Assembly: GCA_963785755.1 (NCBI GenBank)
Contig: CAWAXG010000047.1
Location: forward strand, 79,031-143,030
Length of the DNA: 64,000 nucleotides
Direction of reading: 5' to 3'
Source: JACCXG01 sp963785755
GTDB taxonomy: Bacteria > Acidobacteriota > Vicinamibacteria > Vicinamibacterales > 2-12-FULL-66-21
Both the position numbers and the translations under genes were made by a program. Positions 45,010 through 54,161 of the stretch are shown one piece after another. Each line of letters opens with the position of its first letter. Positions within the stretch are counted from its first letter, which is position 1. The notes beneath the pieces were generated by a model. It made no database searches. It worked only from the letters and a program-made list of their open reading frames with translations, and was not told where the DNA came from.

Positions 45010-45429
45010 CTATTCCTGCGTGAGCCAACTGAGCGCCGCCGCCGGGTCGATCACCGGAAGCGGTGCATTGGGGTACCCGTCTGGATCGCGTGTCACAAGG
45101 GCATCGCATCCGCTGGCTTCGGCGGCCGCCGCGCAGACGGCATCCTCGAAATCGGCCCAGGCCAGCGCGAGCGCCCGTCGGACGACGTTGTCATCGACGG
45201 GTGCGACAGCGAATACGCCGATGAGACGTTCCACGCCCTCGCGGGCGAACGCCGCGTCACGAGCCTTCTCGAGCAGGTAGAAAATCGTCGTGACGCCGTG
45301 GGCGGGGACCATGCCGTGACCCTGTCCGCGTTCGATCGCTGCCCACAAGGCGGCTGCGACGTCAGCATCTGGTGGACGGTCGAGAATGACGTCGAGGAAG
45401 ACGTTCAGATCCAGCAGGAGACGCTTCAC
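45010..45429 (-). CDS. VapC-like PIN-domain toxin (ribonuclease)
   Basis: 139 residues from a GTG that overlaps the antitoxin stop (GTGA). The PIN-domain fold is clear: an N-terminal Asp in RLLLDLNVFLDVILDRPP, a central Glu in FYLLEKARD, and the acidic cluster in LALAWADFEDAVCAAAAEAS with GCDALVTRDPDGYP. PIN toxins cleave RNA with Mg2+ held by these acids. Translational coupling to the upstream antitoxin is the normal arrangement of such type II systems. Confidence 0.88.
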   Translation of the reverse strand: MKRLLLDLNVFLDVILDRPPDADVAAALWAAIERGQGHGMVPAHGVTTIFYLLEKARDAAFAREGVERLIGVFAVAPVDDNVVRRALALAWADFEDAVCAAAAEASGCDALVTRDPDGYPNAPLPVIDPAAALSWLTQE

Positions 45430-45653
45430 CGGTATTTCCGGCTGAGATGCCGGCGGTGTGCATCGGCCGGCACGCGGCGGGCCGCTCCCCGAAGCATACG
45501 CAGCACCGGCGTCTGATCATCGGACTTGGGCGGCTTCGACAGGAGGTCGAGATAGCGCTCGACGAGCCGCGACACCGAGGTGCCACGGGCCGCCGCGTAG
45601 CGCTTCGCGCCGCGAACCACCTTCGCGTCGACGCTGAGCGTCAGCTTCGGCAT
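45426..45653 (-). CDS. Ribbon-helix-helix-type antitoxin of the PIN toxin
   Basis: 75 residues. The start MPKLTLSVDAKVVRGAKRYA followed by GTSVSRLVERYLDLL is a ribbon-helix-helix DNA-binding region as in DUF6364/VapB-like antitoxins. The basic tail (MLRGAARRVPADAHRRHLSR) should bind and block the toxin. I chose the ATG at 45653, since the upstream ATG lies beyond the palindromic operator. The gene is expected to repress its own operon through the inverted repeat directly in front of the start. Confidence 0.82.
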   Translation of the reverse strand: MPKLTLSVDAKVVRGAKRYAAARGTSVSRLVERYLDLLSKPPKSDDQTPVLRMLRGAARRVPADAHRRHLSRKYR

Positions 45654-45684
45654 ATACGTATGATAGCATGCCATTCATACGTAT
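45654..45684. promoter_or_regulatory. Palindromic operator of the toxin-antitoxin operon
   Basis: ATACGTATG (45654-45662) and CATACGTAT (45676-45684) are perfect 9-bp arms around 13 bases, so their centres are 22 bp apart, about two helical turns. Each arm is itself nearly palindromic (ATACGTAT), as expected for two RHH dimers. The left arm touches the antitoxin start codon, so transcription may be leaderless or the repressor may also block the start. Confidence 0.75.
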
Positions 45685-45756
45685 CGACGTCGGAGGTTAC
45701 TTCGTCGGCGTGATGCTCGTCAAGGTGTACCGTCAGTTCGGGCGGTGACGAGATTT

Positions 45757-46146
45757 TCAGGTCGCGGTGACCTGAAGGCGATCGCCGGGACGCGTGTCGC
45801 TGCGTTCGAGGGCGCCGGCCGGCAGCTCGATGACCGCGAACGCGCGCCAGGCGCCGGCAATCCGTCTGGGCTGCACGTCGGGACGCACCTTGAGCACGAC
45901 GCCCTCTTTCGAGACCAGCGCCACGTCGATCGCAAAGCGCATGGTAAAGGTGTGAATGGCGCTGCTCGGCGCGATGATCAGCGCGCTGCCGTCCTCCAGC
46001 CCGTCGCGCCCGAGCAGGCCCCGGCGGCGGCTGGCCGAATCGAAGGCGGTCAGCAGCGTGCGCGCCACCGTCCGGTTGTTGCGCGTGTTCGTGAGCGCAC
46101 AGGGCGGCGCACCCGGTCGCAGGAGGGGCCCCAGGAAGGACTTCAT
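45757..46146 (-). CDS. DUF192-family protein
   Basis: 129 residues. The DUF192 core is present: SRRRGLLGRDGLEDGSALII, IHTFTMRFAIDVALVSKEGV, VLKVRPDVQPRRIAG, AFAVIELPAGALERSDTRPG and DRLQV. The family forms a small beta-fold of unknown function, often exported, and has been linked to outer-membrane proteins. No clear signal peptide is visible from this start. It follows repeat C, with about 30 bases between the start and the repeat. Confidence 0.75.
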   Translation of the reverse strand: MKSFLGPLLRPGAPPCALTNTRNNRTVARTLLTAFDSASRRRGLLGRDGLEDGSALIIAPSSAIHTFTMRFAIDVALVSKEGVVLKVRPDVQPRRIAGAWRAFAVIELPAGALERSDTRPGDRLQVTAT

Positions 46147-46180
46147 GAGGAGCAGGCTGCTGGAAAACGCAGCCTGAGAT

Positions 46181-46270
46181 AACTCCCAATTCCCAACTCC
46201 CAACTGCCAAAGGATTCCCGGTCGATCGGCGGAGAGATGTTGGGAGTTGGGAGTTGGAGGTTGGGAGTTG
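46181..46270. repeat. Hairpin repeat C, copy 3
   Basis: AACTCCCAATTCCCAACTCCC on the left and GTTGGGAGTTGGGAGTTGG on the right form a long near-perfect stem around the core CCAAAGGATTCCCGGTCGATCG, the same core as copy 1. It lies 30 bases beyond the stop of the minus-strand exchanger gene. Confidence 0.8.
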
Positions 46271-46299
46271 ACATCTTCCGCTCTCTCTCTGATGACAAG

Positions 46300-47391
46300 C
46301 TATTGCGCGCCCGGTGGCAGGAGGTACAGCGTCATCGCGAAGATGAAGTAGACCATCAGGACGAGCACGCCGATGAACCACGCGGATCGGCCGTTGGTGG
46401 CCACCATCGAGGCAGTCAGCGTCGCGATGAGCATCATCATCACCGCACCGGGCCACAATCGCAGATCCATCGGCCTCGGGCCGAGCACATAGCTGAGCAG
46501 CACGAGCACCGGGGCCACGAACAGCGCGATCTGCGAGGCGCTCCCGAGCGCGATGCTCACGCTCAGATCGAGCCGATTCTTGCGCGCGCCGGAGAACGCC
46601 GACAACATCTCGGCGGCGCCGCCCACCAACGCGACCACGATGAAACCGACGAACGCGGGCGTCATCCCGAATGTCTCGGCCGCTTGTTGCACCGATTCGA
46701 CGAACACCTCGCTCACCAGCGCCACCAGCACCGTGACCCCGGCCAGCGTGGCGAGCGCCACGCCCATCGGCAATGGCGTCTCGTCGCCGTGGCCGTGCTC
46801 CGCGGCGGCGAACAACTCCTTATGGGTCTTGAGCGAGAACAGCAGGCCGAGCGCGTACGCAGAGATCAGCAACCCGGACAACCCGAGGCTCAACTGATGC
46901 GTGAACTCGGTCGGCCCGCCATCCGCCTGTGAGACCGCGGACGGAATCAACAACGCGATCGTGGCCAGGAACAGCAGGCTCGCCTGAAGACGGGCGCTGA
47001 CGCGATTGAATTCCTGCACGTGGTACGTCAACCCGCCGATGAGAAACGAGGCGCCCAGCATGAACAACGAATTGGTGACGATGGCGCCTGCGATGGACGC
47101 CTTGACCAGCATGTACTGGCCGGCGCGCAGCGCGGTGAGCGCGATCACCAGTTCGGTGAGGTTTCCAAGCGATGCGTTGAGCAGCCCGCCGACGGTGTCG
47201 CCGGTCTTGGCCGCCACCGACTCGGTGGCGTAGCTCAGCAGCGCGGCGAGCGGCACGATCGCGAGAACGGACAACACGAACAGCATGGTGTGCGCTTCGG
47301 GCTGGAGTGAATGCGCGGCGAACACGACCGGCACGAAGACGAGCAGCCAGAGCAGCGGATTGTGGCGAATTTCCGACAGCAGCGCTTTCAT
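46300..47391 (-). CDS. Ca2+/H+ exchanger of the CaX type
   Basis: 363 residues, about eleven membrane helices. The two alpha-repeats that form the ion pathway are conserved: GGLLNASLGNLTELVIALTA in the first half and GGAAEMLSAFSGARKNRLDL followed by GSASQIALFVAPVLVLL in the second, each with the essential acidic residue. An acidic/His-rich loop (AAAEHGHGDETP) separates the halves. Members expel Ca2+ using the proton gradient. It is followed on the same strand by repeat C and preceded by a K+ channel gene, 12 bases away, so both are probably one operon. Confidence 0.93.
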   Translation of the reverse strand: MKALLSEIRHNPLLWLLVFVPVVFAAHSLQPEAHTMLFVLSVLAIVPLAALLSYATESVAAKTGDTVGGLLNASLGNLTELVIALTALRAGQYMLVKASIAGAIVTNSLFMLGASFLIGGLTYHVQEFNRVSARLQASLLFLATIALLIPSAVSQADGGPTEFTHQLSLGLSGLLISAYALGLLFSLKTHKELFAAAEHGHGDETPLPMGVALATLAGVTVLVALVSEVFVESVQQAAETFGMTPAFVGFIVVALVGGAAEMLSAFSGARKNRLDLSVSIALGSASQIALFVAPVLVLLSYVLGPRPMDLRLWPGAVMMMLIATLTASMVATNGRSAWFIGVLVLMVYFIFAMTLYLLPPGAQ

Positions 47392-47403
47392 GTTCAATCC
47401 ACT

Positions 47404-47838
47404 TCAAGAATCAACCGCGTTTGCTTCCGCCTGGAACATGCGGGCCACGACCGCGAAGAAGAAGCCGGTCGACCACCCGCACATCAGAATGCCCGTGAGC
47501 GCCTCGACTGCCCCGACCAGTCGCCATTCCTCCGGCAGCACCAGGTCGCCGTAGCCGGTGGTCGTGTAGGTCACGGCGCTGAAGTAGAGCGCGGACGGCA
47601 GGTCGGCCATGGCGTCCTTCCACACGTAATACAACGCCCACGTCGTGATCTCGACCAGGTGCAGGAGAATCATCCAGGCTGCCAGGCCAATGAACAGCCA
47701 GGTCGCCAGCCAGGAGTGGGGCGCCGCGCTCATTCGAGGGCGCTGGCGCAGCCACCGAAAGGCGTAGGTCAAGCCGGTCGCGTGAATCACCACGCACAGC
47801 GCCATCAGGCCCCATGCGACGAGGAGTTTCGAAACCAT
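47404..47838 (-). CDS. Two-helix potassium-type ion channel
   Basis: 144 residues with two to three membrane helices. The selectivity filter is clear: SAVTYTTTGYGDLVLP lies between the pore helix and the last helix (GAVEALTGILMCGWSTGFFF). It lacks a cytoplasmic RCK or cyclic-nucleotide domain, so it is a minimal channel. The ATG at 47838 begins MVSKLLVAWGLMALCVVIHA. Expression is probably coupled to the Ca2+/H+ exchanger downstream. The 338 bases to the dipeptidase gene on the other side hold nothing recognisable. Confidence 0.85.
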   Translation of the reverse strand: MVSKLLVAWGLMALCVVIHATGLTYAFRWLRQRPRMSAAPHSWLATWLFIGLAAWMILLHLVEITTWALYYVWKDAMADLPSALYFSAVTYTTTGYGDLVLPEEWRLVGAVEALTGILMCGWSTGFFFAVVARMFQAEANAVDS

Positions 47839-48176
47839 GGACCTTGCCGTTCGATCGGCCGGCGCGCCGACCGGGTTGCAATTGTGACTGTTCCGATCCC
47901 TGAGCCTCCAAGTGCGGGGGCTGCTGCGGTCACCCTGGCGAGGCACGCATCGTGCCCGAATCAGCAAAGCGAGGATTAGCTCTGTCGCGTCAATACCTTA
48001 GGCGGTGTCAGCCGCAGAGATCTGGCGGCGAGAGTCTTCCTGCTGCGTGGAGCGCCTCCGGAATGCCGTGGGTCTGGAGCGACCGACTGAAACGTCCCGG
48101 CGGCGGCCCGGCTGCTCGAGCTTATGCCGGGTTTCTGCAGCGACATCGCCAGGGCGAAGGTTGGGGAGTTATGCGC

Positions 48177-49397
48177 TCAGCGTCCGATCGCCTGGCGCAT
48201 CACGCGGAGGAAGTTGCCGCTCAGGATCTTCTTCACATCCGGCTCGCTATAGCCGCGCTCGAGCAGCGCGGCCGTGAGCAGCGGCATCCTGGACACGTCT
48301 TCCAGTCCCGCCGGGACGCTGCTGATCCCGTCCCAGTCGCTGCCGATGCCGACGTGATCGACACCAACGAGCTTCACGACGTGCTCGATGTGGGCGACCG
48401 CATCCTGCAGGGTCGCCAGGTTCGGCTTCATGTTCGTGTACGTGTCGAGATAGTCCTTCGTCGCGAACTCGTCCAGCGCGTGGCCGCTCAAGCCGGGATC
48501 GACTGCGGCGCGTGCCGCGAAGTTCTTGCGTGCCGCTTCGACCTCCTTCTGGCTGAGGAAGCCGGAGCCAAAATTGATGCCGATGACGCCGCCGTTCTTC
48601 GCCAGCGCCCTGATCATGTCGTCCGTCATGTTGCGTGGCACGTCTGTCAACGCCCGGCAGCTGGAATGCGATGCGATCACCGGCTTGCTGGTCACCGCGA
48701 GCGTGTCGTAGAAGGTCTTGTCGGATACATGTGAGATGTCCACAATCATCCCGATGCGGTTCATCTCCCGCACCACCTCGCGTCCGAAATCGGTCAAGCC
48801 GTTGTGCGCGGGCTTGTCCGTCGACGAATCGGCCCAGTTGGTGTTGCGGAAGTGCGAGAGGGTCATGGAGCGGACACCCAGCCGGTGGAACATCCGCAGC
48901 ACCGCGAGGTTGTCGGCGATGGCGTGCCCGCTCTCGATCGTAAGTACGGCGGCAACCTTGCCGGCTTGTGCGATGCGCTCGACATCGGCCGCGCTCAGGG
49001 CGAGCTCGATCTGGTCCGGATGCGCATCGAGCAGGGACTGCATGGCGTCGCGAAGCTGGAGCGTCCGCCGCACGGCTTCCGAGCCCTTGTAGTACGTCGG
49101 GACGTAGAGCGCGAAGAAGGGCGCCCGCATTCCAGATTCCCGAAGCCTGGGCAGATCGACATGCCCCTTGGCGGTCGGCCGGGAAAGATCCTCCTTGCCG
49201 TTCAGGACCCGCTGAATGGTGTCGATGTGACTGTCGATGCCGATCGTCTCGGCGTGGATGCGACGTGCCCGCTCGAGGGAGCCCTGGCCCCCCATGCCCA
49301 TGCCCCGCATGGATGACGCGCCATGGCCGACCATCGCCAGGCACAGCGACACGGTGACCAATACCACGGCGGACTTGACGAAGGAGCTCCGCATCAT
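48177..49397 (-). CDS. Exported membrane dipeptidase (M19 family)
   Basis: 406 residues with a signal peptide (SFVKSAVVLVTVSLCLAMVG). The M19 zinc enzyme motifs are present: HxD in GIDSHIDTIQRV, the metal-bridging Glu in LTIESGHA, HSSCRA with its metal-binding histidine, and HVGIGSDWDG near the C-terminus. These enzymes hydrolyse dipeptides, including D-residue dipeptides from peptidoglycan or antibiotics. The ATG overlaps the stop of the kinase-hydrolase gene upstream (ATGATG), indicating translational coupling. Confidence 0.93.
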   Translation of the reverse strand: MMRSSFVKSAVVLVTVSLCLAMVGHGASSMRGMGMGGQGSLERARRIHAETIGIDSHIDTIQRVLNGKEDLSRPTAKGHVDLPRLRESGMRAPFFALYVPTYYKGSEAVRRTLQLRDAMQSLLDAHPDQIELALSAADVERIAQAGKVAAVLTIESGHAIADNLAVLRMFHRLGVRSMTLSHFRNTNWADSSTDKPAHNGLTDFGREVVREMNRIGMIVDISHVSDKTFYDTLAVTSKPVIASHSSCRALTDVPRNMTDDMIRALAKNGGVIGINFGSGFLSQKEVEAARKNFAARAAVDPGLSGHALDEFATKDYLDTYTNMKPNLATLQDAVAHIEHVVKLVGVDHVGIGSDWDGISSVPAGLEDVSRMPLLTAALLERGYSEPDVKKILSGNFLRVMRQAIGR

Positions 49398-52358
49398 GAG
49401 CGCGCCGGCGGACCGAACCAGCGATCGAGCCAGTCGAGACCCTCCTTGATCAGCTCGTTGTTCCAGCCGAACGACGAGTGGCCGCCGGGGAACACCAGGT
49501 GGCGCTTCTGATCGGGCGGTGTGCCGAGCAGCCGGAACAGCGGCACCTGCGAGGGTTCATACGGAAAGATCGCGTCGTGCCGGCCGTTCATCATGAGCAC
49601 CGGCGCCTTCACCCGCGGCGCGTAGTTGATCGCGTCGATCTCGGGCGGTCCGTCGGTTGCGCGCAGCTGCATCACCAGCAAGCCTCCCATCAGGAGGATG
49701 CCGGTCTTGATCCGCGGCTCCAGGGCCATGTAGATCGGCGCCCAGATGGCGCCGTTGCTGATGCCCTGATACGCGATCGCCTCACCGGCCACGTCGGCGC
49801 GGCTCTGCAGATAGTCCACCGAATGGCGAACCTCCGAGACCCATTGAATGAGGTGCTCGCGATACGACGGCCACTCCGTCTGCAGCGGATGGAATCCGTC
49901 GGACCGCTCGTACGATCCCTTCCAGATCGGGATCATGACCGCACGGCCGCCGCGAATCAGGTACTCGGCGTAGGCCCAGCCGAAGATGTCCTTCTCCGTG
50001 GCGCTCGACCGACGGTAGAAGGTGGCGGCGCCGGCCATCTGGATCACCACCTGGTACGGCGGGCGCGCGTTGCGCGGCAGGTACAGCAGCGCCGTCATGC
50101 GCTCGTTTCCGTATCCGGCCGCGAACGAGACCCGCTGTTTGATCCAGTGCGGAGACGATTCGTCGGTGGACTCGATGCGCGGCTCGAGCGCCACCGGCCG
50201 CTTCTCGAAGAAGCGCGTGAAGATCGCGTATCGGCGTCCGAGACCGGCTGCTCGGCGGCCCGATCGCGTATCTTCCGTGCGGGCGAGCGGCGCATCGACG
50301 GCAGTCGAGGGGTCCTTCTCGAGGCGCTTCATGCAGCGCAGGCCGTTGCCCGCCGAGCGATCGAACGGAGACCGGACGTCGGCGAACAGGTACTGGTAGG
50401 CGGGATCCGACCAGGCGCCGCCGAGGGCGATGCGCGTCGATCCGTCACTCGCACTCGCCGACCATTCACGGACGTTGCCGGCCATGTCGATCGCGCCGTA
50501 GGCACTCATCGATCGGGAGGCGTCCGCCCGGCGCGGGCCGCTGCCTTCGTGGTTGGTGCCCGACAGCACGAGGCCCGGCAGCATCTGAATGTCCCCGGCG
50601 GTGTCCGCCTGGTACCAGTGATAGATCGTGGGCAGCTCCTTGCCCGCGAACGCGGCATAGGCGGCGGCCTCGTACCAGCTGACGCCGGAAACCGGCAGCT
50701 CTTCCTCACCATCCGGATAGGTGCCGAGCTTCCATGCCGCGGGACCCGGCCGCCCGGTCACATCCTTGAAGCGCGCCATCGCCTCGCGAAACGCGAGCGT
50801 CTGGGTACCGTCGCGGAACGGGTGCTTCCAGAACTCCTCGCGCGTGTAGCCGTCTGCCGCGACAAAACCGGCAAACTCCCGGTTGGTGACCTCCCGCCGG
50901 TCGATGAGATAGGCGCCGACGGAAACAGACGGCGCGGCATACACGCCCCCGAGGACCCACAACCTCACCTCTCCCGCCGGAATCCGGATCATGTCCCGAT
51001 CGGGCAGGCTGTCCGCGCGCAGATCGAAGCGGAGCGAGGCTGTTGGTGATCCGGTGACGAGATCGGCAGGCAGGTGACCAGCCCGCTCGACGCGCCAGTG
51101 AAATGCTCCTCGCGGGACGCGTACCTGCGAAAGCGGCGTGGTCCCCAGCGGGATCGCCTCGCCGGGACTTCCAAAGGGCCGGATGGTCACCGCAGCGCCG
51201 GCCGGCTCCGAAACGACCGAGATCCGCACGGACGCGAGGTCCCACAGCTCCTCTGACACGCTCGCGGCGGCGCCGTTCCGCTCGACCGCACGCGCCAGCT
51301 CGAACGCCTCGAGGTACTTCCCGTCACGGGCCAGCGCCTCGATGCGCGGCAGCGACTCCGCCACGAACACCGCGCGCCGGCTGCGGCTCGCGGCGCTCCA
51401 CCCGAAGAAACCGACGACGGCCACCAGTGCCAGCACGACGAGCGCGGCCGGAACAAGTACCACGGGGCCTGGTGAAGGGCGACGACGGAGCGGCGCCACG
51501 GCTCCCGGGCAGGCGGCCCAGCGTGTCACTCACCGACCGGGCCGAAGGTCTCCGTGTGCTGTCCTTGTCGAGGCAGCTGAGGATCAAGTCGTCGATCGGT
51601 CCGGGGAGCCCGGTCTTCAACTGCGACGGCGGCGCCGGCGCGTCGCGCAGGATCGACGACATCAGCGCCGGCCCGGAGTCGCCGCGGAACGGGCCGCGTC
51701 CGGTCGCCAGCTCGTAGAGCACGACGCCCAGCGAGAAGATGTCGCTCGACGCGAGGACGAGGCGCCCTTCAATCTGTTCCGGCGACATGTAGGCCGGTGT
51801 GCCCATCACCACGCCGACGCCGGTGGCGCCCGCGGAGGTCATCGTCGCGGCTCCCGTGCCGGCCGCTCCCAGCGCCTTCGCGATGCCGAAGTCGACGACC
51901 TTCACCTGCCCGTCGGCCGTCGCCATGATGTTGGCGAGCTTCAGGTCGCGATGGACGATGCCCTTCTCGTGCGCGGCGGCCAGCGCCTCGGCCAGCGCCG
52001 TGGCGATCTCGAGAAACCGCTCCAGCGGGAACCCGCCCTTCGGCATGACCCGGTCGAGCGACTGGCCCTCGACGAGCTGCATGGTGAGAAAGTGCACGTC
52101 CCCGCCGCCGGGCGCCGCCGGCTCCGCCTGCTCGACGGAATACACCGTGACGATGCCGGGGTGATCGAGGGCGGCGAGTGCCCGCGCCTCCCGCTGAAAC
52201 CGTTCGAGACGCTCGGGATCCTGCGCAAGGGCGGGTGGCAGGACTTTGAGCGCGATGTCGCGTCCGAGCTTCGTGTCGGCGGCTCGATACACTTCGCCCA
52301 TCCCGCCTTCGCCCAGCTTCTCCAGGACCTGATAGTGACCAAGCACTCGCCCGGTCAT
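49394..52358 (-). CDS. Ser/Thr kinase-TM-PEGA-FGE-hydrolase multidomain protein, one frameshift
   Basis: The kinase (52358 to about 51490) is intact: GEGGMGEVYRA, IALKVLP lysine, HRDLKLANIM, VVDFGIAKAL and GTPAYMSPEQIEG. A frame change near 51490 leads into a membrane helix (VVLVPAALVVLALVAVVGFF) and then a PEGA-like domain (SVVSEPAGAAVTIRPFG). A formylglycine-generating-enzyme/sulfatase-modifying-factor domain follows (VGAYLIDRREVTNREFAGFV, LPVSGVSWYEAAAYAAFAG, DMAGNVREW, LGGAWSDPAYQY). The final alpha/beta hydrolase has IAYQGISNGAIWAPI (G-x-S-x-G-like), MNGRHDAIFPYE with the acid, and FPGGHSSFGW with the histidine. Kinase and extracytoplasmic enzyme lie on opposite sides of the membrane, suggesting a receptor-type kinase. 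It is coupled to the dipeptidase gene. Confidence 0.88.
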
Positions 52359-52637
52359 CTCCGAGTCCTCTCGCTGCGCTTCGGCGGACCTTCGCTGACG
52401 CTCGCGCCGGATCGGACCGCGAACGAGGGCGAGGGAGGGTCGCCCGGCAGCCTGCGAAGTTTGTACGGGGTCAACGAGGCGTAGGGTGCCATATCAGGAC
52501 GACCGGGGGCAACATCGCCGTTTGCGCTTCGCGCCGCACGACGGCCACGACGGCCACGACGGATCTGTTCAAACATCTGCTCGTCGTGCCTTCGTGACTT
52601 CGTGCCTTCGTGCAGCGCGAAGCGCAACTCGTTTGTG

Positions 52638-52729
52638 CCCGCCGCCGCTCGTCGGCTCGGTTACATTCGGACGAGCTCTGGCGAGGCCTCGCCGGAGCGC
52701 GCGTGGATCCGTGCGCGCGAAGGCGGGGA
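52638..52729. repeat. Dispersed repeat B, copy 2
   Basis: It matches 38193-38273 with an extra segment (TTACATTCGGAC) in the middle. A second CCGCCGCTCGTCGG follows the copy near 52735, so the block is flanked by direct repeats. The rest of 52359-52773 holds no gene, only short repeats such as CACGACGGC in tandem (near 52537) and CTTCGTG units (near 52588). Confidence 0.7.
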
Positions 52730-52773
52730 GATGCCGCCGCCGCTCGTCGGGGGGCAGTGAACGCATTTCGGTC

Positions 52774-53760
52774 TCAGCGTCCAACCATCTTCAGCATCTG
52801 CTCCGGATAGCGGGCGCCGTGCACGGCAATCTGCGACGCTTCGCGGTCGATGTCGCGCAGATCATCGGCCGTCAATTGAATCGCGGCCGCGCCGAGATTC
52901 TCTTCGAGGCGGTGGCGCTTCGTCGTGCCCGGGATTGGCACGATCCAGGGCTTCTGCGCCAGCAGCCAGGCGAGCGCGATTTGCGCCGGCGTCGCCTTCT
53001 TGCGCTCGGCGAACCCCTTCAGCCATTCGACGAACGCCAGGTTCGCCTTCCGGTTCTCCTCCGCGAAACGCGGGACGACGTTGCGAAAGTCGCTCGTATC
53101 GAACGTCGTCTTTTCGTCGATCTTTCCGGTGAGGAAACCCTTCCCGAGCGGGCTGAATGGCACGAATCCGATGCCCAGTTCTCCGAGCGCCGGCAGAATC
53201 TCCTGTTCGTGTTCGCGGAACCACAACGAGTACTCGCTCTGCAGCGCCGTCACCGGCTGGATGGCATGCGCCCGACGGATCGTCTGCACGCCGGCTTCTG
53301 ACAGGCCGAAGTGCTTGACCTTCCCTTCGCGAATGAGATCCTTCACCGCGCCGGCGACATCTTCGATCGGCACCTCGGGATCAACACGGTGCTGATAGAG
53401 GAGATCGATGTGATCCGTCTTGAGCCGCTTCAGCGACGCGTCGGCGACCTCGCGGATGTGCGCGGGCCGGCTGTCCAGGCCGGCGGACTTGCCGTTCTCG
53501 AACTTGAAGCCGAACTTCGTCGCGATCACTACCTGATCGCGAACGGGAGCCAGCGCTTCGCCAACGAGCTCTTCGTTCACATACGGTCCGTAGGCTTCGG
53601 CCGTATCGAAAAGGGTGACGCCTCCCTCAACCGCTGCACGAATGATATCGATGCCCTCTTCACGACTGGTTGCCGGTCCATAGCCGTAGCTGATGCCCAT
53701 GCAGCCGAACCCGATCGCGGACACTTCCAAGCCGCTCGCTCCCAACCTGCGCTTCTGCAT
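52774..53760 (-). CDS. Aldo/keto reductase
   Basis: 328 residues, typical of the AKR13/YajO group. The TIM-barrel enzyme carries the catalytic tetrad signatures: LFDTAEAYGPYVNEEL (Asp, Tyr), ATKFGFKFENGK (Lys) and IDLLYQHRVDPEVP (His). The NADPH site is suggested by WIVPIPGTTKRHRLEENLGA. The ATG at 53760 is preceded by AGGAAGGG. The likely substrate is an aldehyde or ketone metabolite. It stands alone in the minus direction. Confidence 0.92.
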   Translation of the reverse strand: MQKRRLGASGLEVSAIGFGCMGISYGYGPATSREEGIDIIRAAVEGGVTLFDTAEAYGPYVNEELVGEALAPVRDQVVIATKFGFKFENGKSAGLDSRPAHIREVADASLKRLKTDHIDLLYQHRVDPEVPIEDVAGAVKDLIREGKVKHFGLSEAGVQTIRRAHAIQPVTALQSEYSLWFREHEQEILPALGELGIGFVPFSPLGKGFLTGKIDEKTTFDTSDFRNVVPRFAEENRKANLAFVEWLKGFAERKKATPAQIALAWLLAQKPWIVPIPGTTKRHRLEENLGAAAIQLTADDLRDIDREASQIAVHGARYPEQMLKMVGR

Positions 53761-54161
53761 TGCTGTGTTCCCTTCCTGTGGCACTTGTGCGGCTACCCGA
53801 GCCGGCGGCAACGGCCGAGGCACTATCAGCCCAGATCGAAACGCCGCCCCGGTAGGGGTTCGGCTCGGCGATGCCCCTGGCACTATGCCGCATTTTGGAC
53901 AACCAGGTTCGAAAATCATCCCTCGCGGTTGGAGTGGCACAACCATGGTCCGTGCGGGCACACGTTGTCGCATCGACCTTGGTCTGTTGTGGTGTCGTTA
54001 GAATTCCCGACTAAAAAAAGGCCGTCCGTTTCGAGAAGTACTTGAAGTCAGGATCGGGCCGCGCGTTCGCGACTAGGCATTTCGGACGCTCGCTCGACGA
54101 CGACTAGTGGTGTGCTGCTTCGAGCAAGGACAGCACCGTCGTGACTCGGCCGCTCGCCGCG
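53761..54161. other. Intergenic region without recognisable genes
   Basis: Apart from an A-rich run (TAAAAAAAGG near 54012) and scattered short direct repeats, no coding or structured element is supported in this stretch. Confidence 0.4.

Noticed and set aside
49478..51049. Plus-strand open frame of 523 residues across the FGE-hydrolase gene
   Set aside because: It is antisense to a gene with well-conserved domains and shows no recognisable motif.
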